Positions 1 through 5,090 of a stretch of DNA of 12,952 nt are shown in pieces. Below the pieces are notes generated by a model. It was given only the letters and a program-made list of their open reading frames with translations. It did no database searches and was not told the DNA's origin. The translations under genes and the position numbers were made by a program. The stretch comes from Chloroflexi bacterium RBG_16_68_14 (GTDB lineage Bacteria > Chloroflexota > Dehalococcoidia > DSTF01 > RBG-16-68-14). How positions within the stretch are numbered: the stretch's first letter is position 1; the number at the start of each line of letters is the position of its first letter. The stretch spans positions 8,495-21,446 of the forward strand of contig MGOB01000060.1 in the NCBI GenBank assembly GCA_001796995.1, read 5' to 3'.

Positions 1-356
1 GGCTGGTGGCCGAGGGCCTGGGCTGGCGGCTCGACACGTTAGAGGAGACCATCGAGCCGGTCCCGGCGCCCGACGGTCGCGCCGCCGGCATACGCCAGGA
101 GGCGCGGGGGACGCTGGGCGGCCGCACCGTCATCGAGGCGTTGGTCCAGATGTCGACGGGTGCTGAGCGCCCGCGCGACGAGATCGAGATCGAGGGCACG
201 CCGCCGGTGCACCTCGTCATCGAGGGCGGCATCCAGGGAGACCTGGCCACCGCCGCCGTCGTCGTGAACGCGGTGCCCCGCGTCGTGGCCCACAAGCCGG
301 GCCTCATCACCATGCTCAACCTGCCTGTCGTGGCCGGAAAGGGCGTGGCCCCGTGA
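1..356 (+). CDS. DapB-like NAD(P)H-dependent dehydrogenase, C-terminal part (5' end outside window)
   Basis: The reading frame is open from the left edge, so the N-terminal Rossmann half lies outside the window and only about 118 residues are visible. The C-terminal block GGIQGDLATAAVVVNAVPRV, followed by a PGLITMLNLP segment, matches the end of the dihydrodipicolinate-reductase-like family. That family includes 2,4-diaminopentanoate dehydrogenase and related amino-acid dehydrogenases rather than only classical DapB. The GTG at position 6 is internal to the gene and should not be taken as its start. Its stop codon overlaps the start of the next gene in a GTGA arrangement, so the two are almost certainly co-transcribed and translationally coupled. 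That points to an amino-acid conversion in which a dehydrogenase and a PLP enzyme act on related compounds. The exact substrate cannot be read from this fragment. Confidence 0.75.
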   Translation, partial: LVAEGLGWRLDTLEETIEPVPAPDGRAAGIRQEARGTLGGRTVIEALVQMSTGAERPRDEIEIEGTPPVHLVIEGGIQGDLATAAVVVNAVPRVVAHKPGLITMLNLPVVAGKGVAP

Positions 357-1708
357 GCACCATCCTGGAGCGTTTCGAGCAGCTCCACCCGGCGTCGCAG
401 CGGCTCCACCAGCGCGCCGCTCGCCTCTTCCCGGACGGCGTCACCCACGACATCCGTTACTTCACCCCCTTCCCGCTCTACATGGAGCGGGCCCAGGGCG
501 CCCGCAAGTGGGACGTGGACGGCAACGAGATCACCGACTACGTGATGGCCCACGGAGCGCTGCTGCTGGGGCACAACCACTCGCAGGTCCAGGAAGCCGT
601 GGCCGAGCAGCTCCGGCGGGGCACCCACTACGGCGCCTCCCACGAGCTGGAGATCCAGTGGGCGGAGCGGGTGCAGCAGCTGATCCCGTCCGCGGAGACG
701 GTGCGGTTCACCAGCAGCGGCACCGAGGCGACGATGATGGCCATCCGCCTCGCCCGCGCCTTCACCGGCCGGAAGACGCTGGTGCGCTTCGACCTCCACT
801 TCCACGGCTGGAACGACAACGTGGTGGGCGCGCCCGACCGCGAGGGTGTCCATCCTCACGCCCTGGGCATCCCCGACGAGACGCTCGCCAACGTGGTGGT
901 CATCCCGCAGAACGACCCGGATACGCTGCGCCGGACGCTGCGGGAGGAGGAGGTGGCCGCCGTCATCCTGGAGCCGACGGGCGCCTCCTGGGGCACGGTG
1001 CTCCTGGACCCGACGATGCTGCCGCTGCTGCGAGAGGCTACCCGCGAGGCGGGTGCCCTCCTCATCTTCGATGAGGTGGTGACCGGCTTCCGCGTCTCTC
1101 CGGGCGGCGCCCAGGAGGCCAGCGGGGTCACGCCGGACCTGACCACGCTGGCGAAGATCCTCGCCGGCGGGCTCCCCGGCGGCGCCGTGGCCGGTCGGCG
1201 GGAGGTCATGTCACTCATCGAGTTCAGGGTGGGCGACCGGCGCGACTTCGGTGGGCGCATCCCCCACCCCGGCACCTTCAACGCCAATCCCCTCTCGGCG
1301 GCGGCCGGCGGCGCGGCCCTAGGCATCGTCGCCACGGGAGAGCCCCACCGCCACGCCGACGCCCTCAGCCGCGCCCTGGTACGCCGCCTGAACGAGCTGT
1401 TCCGCCGCGAGGGCGTGCCCGGCTGCGCCTACGGCCAGGCCTCCATGTTCCACCTCGTCCTCGGTGCCGACTGCCCGCCGCCTATCGATGACTTCACCTG
1501 GGATTGGCAGGGACAGCCGGGCTACCACCTGCCCCGCATGTCCGGGGAGGCGATCTGGTCGTTGCGCCGGGGGATGCTGAACGAGGGGGTCGACCTGATG
1601 GGCACCGGGGGCATGGTCTCCTCCGCCCACACCGAAGAGGACATCGGCCGCACCGTCGAGGCGTTCTCCCGCACCGTACGCCAGATGAAGGACGAGGGCG
1701 TCCTCTAG
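353..1708 (+). CDS. Class III PLP-dependent aminotransferase, glutamate-1-semialdehyde 2,1-aminomutase-like
   Basis: A 451-residue fold-type I PLP enzyme. The cofactor-phosphate motif SSGTEA is at about residues 121-126, the aromatic/His substrate-side motif HFHGWND at 149-155, the pyridine-N aspartate in IFDEVVTGFR at D240, and the Schiff-base lysine in TLAKILAGGLPGGA at K268. The G-G-x-P-G-G-A pattern after the lysine and the length fit the GSA-aminomutase (HemL-like) branch. The flanking gene is a DapB-like dehydrogenase, not a haem gene, so this is probably a hemL paralogue acting on another amino acid. The start is GTG at 353, which overlaps the previous stop by 4 nt, as expected for coupled translation. 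Only a weak GC hairpin (1713-1725) follows the stop. The fold and chemistry are secure; the substrate is unknown. Confidence 0.85.
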   Translation: MSTILERFEQLHPASQRLHQRAARLFPDGVTHDIRYFTPFPLYMERAQGARKWDVDGNEITDYVMAHGALLLGHNHSQVQEAVAEQLRRGTHYGASHELEIQWAERVQQLIPSAETVRFTSSGTEATMMAIRLARAFTGRKTLVRFDLHFHGWNDNVVGAPDREGVHPHALGIPDETLANVVVIPQNDPDTLRRTLREEEVAAVILEPTGASWGTVLLDPTMLPLLREATREAGALLIFDEVVTGFRVSPGGAQEASGVTPDLTTLAKILAGGLPGGAVAGRREVMSLIEFRVGDRRDFGGRIPHPGTFNANPLSAAAGGAALGIVATGEPHRHADALSRALVRRLNELFRREGVPGCAYGQASMFHLVLGADCPPPIDDFTWDWQGQPGYHLPRMSGEAIWSLRRGMLNEGVDLMGTGGMVSSAHTEEDIGRTVEAFSRTVRQMKDEGVL

Positions 1709-1895
1709 CCGCAGGCCGTCGGCCTCTCGTTGCCCTACATCGAGCTACCCGTTCCCACTCAGTATCCTCCTGCCTCACCGCCGCCCCAGCGCCCAAATCC
1801 TTAGTGACCCAGCGGCTAAGAATGCGGGGAACCCCCAATGCAGCGCTACAGAAGGGGGTCGAGGGGGTCGATACTGGAATTGGAGATCAGGTTTT
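1709..1895 (+). other. Intergenic stretch upstream of the riboswitch aptamer
   Basis: No coding region is supported here. A short hairpin, AGGCC-GTC-GGCCT (1713-1725), directly follows the aminotransferase stop but lacks a clear U-tract. A 9-bp exact tandem duplication, GGGGGTCGA, occupies 1854-1862 and 1863-1871, and the first copy's G-run could pair with CCCCC just upstream (about 1832-1836). GATACT at 1870-1875 is the best -10-like hexamer before the aptamer, but no convincing -35 accompanies it. The promoter of the riboswitch transcript is therefore not firmly located. Confidence 0.4.
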
Positions 1896-1998
1896 ACGTG
1901 CCCCGATAAGGGCTAACCACTCGAAAGGGTGGGGCGCAAAGCGCCGGGCCTACCGCCCCGAGCCACGGGCTATGGCGGCCGCGCTACCGAAGGCACGT
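1896..1998 (+). promoter_or_regulatory. Cyclic-di-GMP-I (GEMM) riboswitch aptamer
   Basis: The segment carries the hallmark order of the class I c-di-GMP aptamer. P1 is a perfect 7-bp helix, ACGTGCC (1896-1902) with GGCACGT (1992-1998). The joining segment AGGGCTAACC corresponds to AGGGCAAACC of the Vc2 aptamer. The GAAA-capped hairpin is CCACTC-GAAA-GGGTGG (1917-1932). The nearly invariant stretch GGCGCAAAGCGCCGGGCCTA (1933-1952) matches GACGCAAAGC...CCGGCCUA. The third helix is CCGC (1953-1956) with GCGG (1975-1978), with an inner CCCG/CGGG stem, followed by the terminal GCTACCG that resembles GUUACCG. It lies 43 nt before a diguanylate-cyclase gene, exactly where such a sensor is expected. 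Identification is by recognition of conserved sequence and manual pairing. Confidence 0.93.
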
Positions 1999-2041
1999 CC
2001 CCTGCATAGGGGAGAGCTAGCTAGCGTTCGGTAGCCCGGCC
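1983..2041 (+). promoter_or_regulatory. Putative riboswitch expression platform
   Basis: The 3' strand of the aptamer, GCTACCGAA (1983-1991), is perfectly complementary over 9 bp to TTCGGTAGC (2027-2035), which ends 6 nt before the ATG at 2042. Aptamer folding and this helix are mutually exclusive. Nested between them is CCCCT-GCAT-AGGGG (1999-2012), which holds the only purine-rich SD-like stretch (AGGGGAGAG, 2008-2016). No U-tract is present, so control of translation initiation rather than termination is the likelier mode. If so, ligand binding should free the start region and act as an ON switch, but the direction is inference. Confidence 0.55.
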
Positions 2042-2875
2042 ATGACAAATACTGCAGACTCCGGTTCCTTCCATCCGCTGTCGTCCTCAAGGAACGGCAG
2101 GGCGCCCGCCTCCAGGCGTGAGACGGGGCAGAGGCGCGTCAACTTCCCCCTGTGGTTCATGGCGCCCCTCGTCGGCGCCCTGTTCGGCTGGTCCCTCTGG
2201 GGCGAATCCATCGTCGGTACCGAAGCAGAGAAGGTCGTGGAGGTAGTCGGCATCGCCCTCACAGGGGCGGTGGGCCTCTTCCTCGCCTCCCACGTCAGGA
2301 GCCGCAACATTGAGATCGAGCGGGCCTACTCCACGCACCTGGAGGAGCTCAGCCAGCGGCTGCGCAGCCTGGCCTACCACGACTCCCTCACCGATCTCTA
2401 CAACCACCGCTACTTCTATGAGCAGCTCAGCCACGAGGTGGAACGGGCCCACCGGTATGGGCGGCCGGTCTCCGTCATCCTGCTGGACCTGGACAACTTC
2501 AAGGTGGTGAATGACACCTACGGCCACCTTATGGGCGACAAGCTGCTCGCCCTCATCGCGCGGATCATCAGCGACCAGGTGCGGGGTGCCGACATCCCCG
2601 CCCGCTACGGCGGCGACGAGTTCGCCATCATCCTGCCCGATACGCCGCGGGCGGCGGCGGAGGCCACCGCTCAGAAGCTGGCGAGGGCCATCGCCTCCGG
2701 CCACACCAACGCCGGCGCCCTCAGCGAGAGCCTCCCCCTCAGCACATCCTGGGGCGTCGCCTGCTGCCCGGACGAAGCCCGCACCGTCTCCGAGCTCCTC
2801 CAGCTGGCCGATGACCGCGTCTACGCTGCCAAGGGTACAGCCGCCTCCCTGAAGGCCGTATCCTCCATCGAGTGA
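2042..2875 (+). CDS. Membrane-anchored GGDEF diguanylate cyclase under riboswitch control
   Basis: A 277-residue protein that should make c-di-GMP from two GTP. A polar N-terminus (1-33) precedes two hydrophobic segments (about 35-57 and 65-84), a short helical linker (about 88-112), and a complete GGDEF domain. The catalytic signature RYGGDEF has GGDEF at 190-194. The product-inhibition I-site RxxD is intact at R181-D184, five residues before it. D149/D151 in the LLDLDNFKVVND strand supply the metal-binding region. There is no recognisable input domain beyond the membrane pair. The ATG at 2042 has no adjacent Shine-Dalgarno, which fits control by the structured leader. Feedback can act twice: on the enzyme through the I-site and on its mRNA through the GEMM aptamer. 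Its design matches the second cyclase at the right edge. Confidence 0.92.
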   Translation: MTNTADSGSFHPLSSSRNGRAPASRRETGQRRVNFPLWFMAPLVGALFGWSLWGESIVGTEAEKVVEVVGIALTGAVGLFLASHVRSRNIEIERAYSTHLEELSQRLRSLAYHDSLTDLYNHRYFYEQLSHEVERAHRYGRPVSVILLDLDNFKVVNDTYGHLMGDKLLALIARIISDQVRGADIPARYGGDEFAIILPDTPRAAAEATAQKLARAIASGHTNAGALSESLPLSTSWGVACCPDEARTVSELLQLADDRVYAAKGTAASLKAVSSIE

Positions 2876-2884
2876 GGCAGCGCG

Positions 2885-2915
2885 TACAGGCAACGGGAGG
2901 ACGCCAGCGCCTGTA
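2885..2915 (+). other. Inverted repeat after the cyclase gene
   Basis: TACAGGC (2885-2891) pairs perfectly with GCCTGTA (2909-2915) around a 17-nt loop, just past the cyclase stop. It could be a 3'-end hairpin, but there is no T-run, so it is not called an intrinsic terminator. Confidence 0.3.
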
Positions 2916-2964
2916 ACTCCGGCGTTGCAGATGTTGTTATTGTTACATGGTGAATGGTGAAGCT

Positions 2965-3001
2965 CTGGAGGCACACCGGCAGTTCGTTGTTGTTCCTCCA
3001 G
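2965..3001 (+). repeat. Inverted repeat overlapping the protease promoter
   Basis: CTGGAGG (2965-2971) and CCTCCAG (2995-3001) are perfect inverted copies separated by 23 nt. The right arm lies in the -35/-10 spacer of the proposed promoter for the S41 protease, so an operator is possible. It may also be chance in GC-rich DNA. Confidence 0.3.
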
Positions 3002-3016
3002 GGCACGTGCTAGACT
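2987..3016 (+). promoter_or_regulatory. Probable promoter for the S41 protease/smpB unit
   Basis: TTGTTG (2987-2992) is followed after 18 nt by TAGACT (3011-3016), which is preceded by TGC, giving an extended -10. The octamer CGTGCTAG (3006-3013) recurs exactly in the promoter at 4870-4877, which supports a shared promoter pattern. Transcription would start near 3023. Confidence 0.5.
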
Positions 3017-3064
3017 AAACTGCCTCGGCTTCGGGCCGGTCTGGAACCGAGGCCGCTCGAAACC

Positions 3065-4363
3065 ATGAAAGAGGCTTCCTTCGTGCATCGAGCAGCTACC
3101 CTCACCCTGGCCGCCCTGCTGGGGGCGCTGCTGCTCGCGCTGGCCTTCACCCTCGGCTACGTCTCCAACGGAGGCGGTGGCGGCGCGTCGGTCCAGGAGA
3201 CCCAGCGCCCAACCGAGGACGTGTTCCAGGGGAGCACCGTAGACTTCAGCACCCTCGACCAGATCGTGCGGATACTCAAGGAGGAGTACTTCGAGCGGGA
3301 GAACCTGGACGAGCAGGTGCTGTACGAAGCGGCCATCAACGGCCTCGTCGATAGCCTGTCGGACACCGGCACCTTCTACATCGACCCCATCACCTACCAG
3401 CTATCCATCGGCCCCTCCGGCAGCTTCGAGGGGATCGGGGCCACCGTCCAGGAGCAGAACAACGAGATCATCATCGTCCGGCCCTTCGATGGCAGCCCGG
3501 CGCAGGCGGCGGGCATCCAGCCGGGCGACGCCGTCCTGGCGGTGGACGGCGAATCGACGGAGGGCTGGTCAGTGGACAAGGCGGTGCTCAAGATCCGCGG
3601 GCCCAAGGGCACCCAGGTGGCCCTCTCCATCCGCCACCTGGACGGCGCCGTCGAGAACCTCACCATCACCCGCGCCGAGATCCTGGTGGACAGCGTCACC
3701 ACCACGCCTCCGGGCGGCGTGCTCCGCGACACGGAGGGCAACGAAGTGACCGACGTGGCCTACCTGCGCATCGCGGAGTTCGCCCAGCGCACGCCCCAGG
3801 AGGTGGGGGAGGTGGTGCGGGAGGCTGAGGAGAGCGGGAAGCAAGGGCTGATCATCGACCTCCGCGCCACGCCCGGCGGCCTCCTCCAGGAGACAGTCGA
3901 TACCACCGACCTCTTCCTGAACGAAGGGGTGATCTTGATCGAGGTGCACCCGAGCGACCAGGAGACCTACTATCGGGCCACCCCTGGCGGCGCCGCCCTG
4001 AACATCCCCATCGTCATCCTGCAAGACCGGTACAGCGCCAGTGGCGCCGAGGTGCTGGCGGCCGCCCTCAAGGACAACGGTCGTGCCACCATCATCGGCG
4101 AGACGAGCTTCGGCAAGGGCACGGTGAACATCTCCCGGGAGCTGCAGGACGGCGGCGCCCTCTTCGTCACCATCCGCCACTGGCTCACCCCCAAGGGCGT
4201 CCAGATCGATGAGGTGGGCATCCGCCCGGACGTGGAGGTCACGCCTGGGCCCTTCGACCCGCAGTACGACCCGCTCCAGGACGCCCAGATCTCCGCCGCC
4301 ATCGAGCACCTGCACGGCCTCGGGGCCACGGAAGCGCCCGTCCCCTCGTCCGCCGCACCCTAG
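3065..4363 (+). CDS. S41 family C-terminal processing protease with PDZ domain
   Basis: A 432-residue exported or membrane-anchored serine protease of the CtpA/Prc type. One hydrophobic signal/anchor segment (about 11-33) is followed by a Gly-rich linker, a helical N-terminal region (about 60-110), a PDZ domain (about 118-205, with GIQPGDAVLAVDG at 150-162), and the S41 catalytic domain. By alignment to E. coli Prc (Ser-Lys dyad 25 residues apart), the nucleophile is S326 in YSASGAE and the general base is K351 in TSFGKGT, with D337 in the supporting position. The ATG at 3065 has no clear Shine-Dalgarno. A GTG at 3083 has AAAGAGG 8 nt upstream and still leaves the signal segment, so it is a real alternative start. 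It lies 17 nt upstream of smpB and is probably co-transcribed with it. The likely role is periplasmic or cell-envelope protein processing; the substrate is unknown. Confidence 0.92.
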   Translation: MKEASFVHRAATLTLAALLGALLLALAFTLGYVSNGGGGGASVQETQRPTEDVFQGSTVDFSTLDQIVRILKEEYFERENLDEQVLYEAAINGLVDSLSDTGTFYIDPITYQLSIGPSGSFEGIGATVQEQNNEIIIVRPFDGSPAQAAGIQPGDAVLAVDGESTEGWSVDKAVLKIRGPKGTQVALSIRHLDGAVENLTITRAEILVDSVTTTPPGGVLRDTEGNEVTDVAYLRIAEFAQRTPQEVGEVVREAEESGKQGLIIDLRATPGGLLQETVDTTDLFLNEGVILIEVHPSDQETYYRATPGGAALNIPIVILQDRYSASGAEVLAAALKDNGRATIIGETSFGKGTVNISRELQDGGALFVTIRHWLTPKGVQIDEVGIRPDVEVTPGPFDPQYDPLQDAQISAAIEHLHGLGATEAPVPSSAAP

Positions 4364-4380
4364 GGTCGTTTGCTACCACC

Positions 4381-4833
4381 ATGGCCATCCAGCAGGTGGC
4401 CGTCAACCGGAAGGCCCTGCACGACTACGATGTGCTGGAGCGGGTGGAGGCCGGCCTGGCGCTTCAGGGCAGCGAGATCAAGTCGATCCGCCAGGGGCGC
4501 GTCCAACTGCGCGAGGCCTTCGCCCGGCCGGAAGGCGGCGAGCTCTGGCTCCTGAACGCCCACATCGCCCAGTACGCCGCCGCCGGCCCGTTCAGCCACG
4601 AGCCAACCCGCCGGCGCAAGCTGCTCCTCCACAAGTCGCAGATCCGTCAGCTCTCCCGCGCCGTCCTGGAGCAGGGCCTGACCCTGGTGCCGCTGCGGCT
4701 CTACCTAAAAGATGGCATCGCCAAGGTGGAGCTGGCGCTGGCGCGCGGGCGTAAGCGATACGACAAGCGCGCCGCCATCGCCCGCCGGGACGCGCAGCGA
4801 GAGATGGCCCGCGCCCTGCGCAAGCGGCGGTAG
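4381..4833 (+). CDS. smpB: SsrA-binding protein SmpB
   Basis: A 150-residue protein of typical SmpB length. It binds tmRNA and delivers it to stalled ribosomes in trans-translation. Recognisable blocks are NRKALHDYDVLERVEAGLAL near the N-terminus, the GSEIKSIRQGRVQLREAF block (about 30-47), LLNAHIAQY, the SHEPTRRRKLLLHK segment (about 72-85), LVPLRLYLKDGIAKVELALARGRK (about 101-124), and a basic tail with YDKR that would enter the mRNA channel. It follows the protease stop by 17 nt. No good Shine-Dalgarno precedes the ATG. No tmRNA gene was found next to it, although ssrA often neighbours smpB. Confidence 0.96.
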   Translation: MAIQQVAVNRKALHDYDVLERVEAGLALQGSEIKSIRQGRVQLREAFARPEGGELWLLNAHIAQYAAAGPFSHEPTRRRKLLLHKSQIRQLSRAVLEQGLTLVPLRLYLKDGIAKVELALARGRKRYDKRAAIARRDAQREMARALRKRR

Positions 4834-4850
4834 CCTGGGCTCGGCCCTCC

Positions 4851-4880
4851 TTGACGCCCTTTCCCGCCTCGTGCTAGCAT
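4851..4880 (+). promoter_or_regulatory. Sigma-70-type promoter for the small structured transcript
   Basis: TTGACG (4851-4856, five of six to consensus) and TAGCAT (4875-4880) are separated by 18 nt, with TGC directly before the -10, giving an extended -10 element. Transcription should begin near 4887, just ahead of the very strong Shine-Dalgarno at 4891-4902. It shares CGTGCTAG with the promoter of the upstream protease. Confidence 0.65.
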
Positions 4881-4906
4881 CACAGCTAGGAAAGGAGGTG
4901 ATGCGG

Positions 4907-4975
4907 ATGTCTAATAAACGTTGCGACGGTTTATGTCGCGCAGTCCGCGACTCCTTGGAGGTGATCATCTCCTAG
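4907..4975 (+). CDS. 22-codon small ORF with perfect Shine-Dalgarno
   Basis: The start at ATG 4907 sits 8 nt after GGAGG within AAAGGAGGTGAT, an almost full-length complement of the 16S 3' end. An in-frame ATG at 4901 is too close to that site. The peptide begins MSNKRCDGLC, has two Cys (codons 6 and 10) three residues apart, and ends hydrophobic (EVIIS). Its first ten codons are mostly A/T-ending (TCT AAT AAA CGT GGT TTA TGT), in contrast with the G/C-ending codons of all neighbours, and include the rare Leu codon TTA. The coding region contains the competing hairpins described for the transcript. I recognise no protein family. It could be a regulatory leader peptide or a functional micropeptide. 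Confidence 0.6.
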   Translation: MSNKRCDGLCRAVRDSLEVIIS

Positions 4976-5009
4976 GCGTCGGTGCTCCGGCGTAAGCCGA
5001 AGCAACTTT

Positions 5010-5062
5010 GCGCCACCCCGACGCTTGCCCGCCGCAGGCGGGGTCGTTGGGGTGGCGCTTTT
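5010..5062 (+). terminator. Intrinsic terminator before birA
   Basis: GCGCCACCCC (5010-5019) pairs perfectly with GGGGTGGCGC (5049-5058) and is followed by TTTT (5059-5062). A nested hairpin, CCCGCC-GCA-GGCGGG (5028-5042), fills the interior. The U-run is short but the stem is very stable. It lies 28 nt before the birA start. Confidence 0.8.
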
Positions 5063-5090
5063 CTGCGCCCTGTGGCATGATCGGCCCGCC

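Larger units (their letters stand above)
4887..5062 (+). ncRNA. Small structured transcript or leader RNA with mutually exclusive helices
   Basis: Between its own promoter and an intrinsic terminator lies about 176 nt that folds in competing ways. TGCGAC (4922-4927) can pair with GTCGCG (4935-4940), which can instead pair with CGCGAC (4946-4951). GGAGGT (4957-4962) can close a GATC-loop hairpin with ATCTCC (4967-4972). ATCATCTCCT (4964-4973) can instead pair for 10 bp with the Shine-Dalgarno AGGAGGTGAT (4893-4902). A GTAA-tetraloop hairpin, CGGC/GCCG, occupies 4988-4999. GCGTCGG (4976-4982) can pair with CCGACGC (5018-5024) and would break the terminator stem. It matches no RNA family I recognise. 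It may be a free small mRNA/RNA, or an attenuator leader of birA when termination fails. Confidence 0.55.

Noticed and set aside
1790..1895. c-di-AMP (ydaO-type) aptamer suggested by GGGGAACCCCC
   Set aside because: Only the short G-run/AACC element resembles that family; the other conserved blocks (such as the CAGCTAACCTCG-like segment) are missing.
1504..2034. 176-residue open frame across the aminotransferase end and the riboswitch
   Set aside because: It is an out-of-frame shadow rich in Arg, Pro and Gly that runs through the conserved aptamer, with no protein motif.
2087..3088. 333-residue minus-strand frame opposite the first cyclase
   Set aside because: It is antisense to an intact GGDEF gene and crosses its promoter-bearing intergenic region; no recognisable domain.
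3569..4315. 248-residue minus-strand frame opposite the S41 protease
   Set aside because: It is a shadow of a gene with a clear PDZ domain and Ser-Lys dyad; the His/Asp/Gly/Val-rich translation is typical of antisense GC-rich frames.
4712..4906. Longer version of the small ORF starting inside smpB
   Set aside because: The in-frame extension overlaps smpB and crosses the promoter at 4851-4880. The perfect Shine-Dalgarno supports ATG 4907 instead.
4834..5062. tmRNA (ssrA) gene beside smpB
   Set aside because: The structured small transcript here has no tRNA-like acceptor, no TPsiC-type GGTTCGAATCC segment, no CCA end and no tag peptide ending in ALAA. The position is suggestive but the sequence is not tmRNA.
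5025..5090. TTG start adding 22 residues to BirA
   Set aside because: The extension runs through the terminator hairpin, has no Shine-Dalgarno and adds no conserved sequence; GTG 5091 gives a normal-length ligase.
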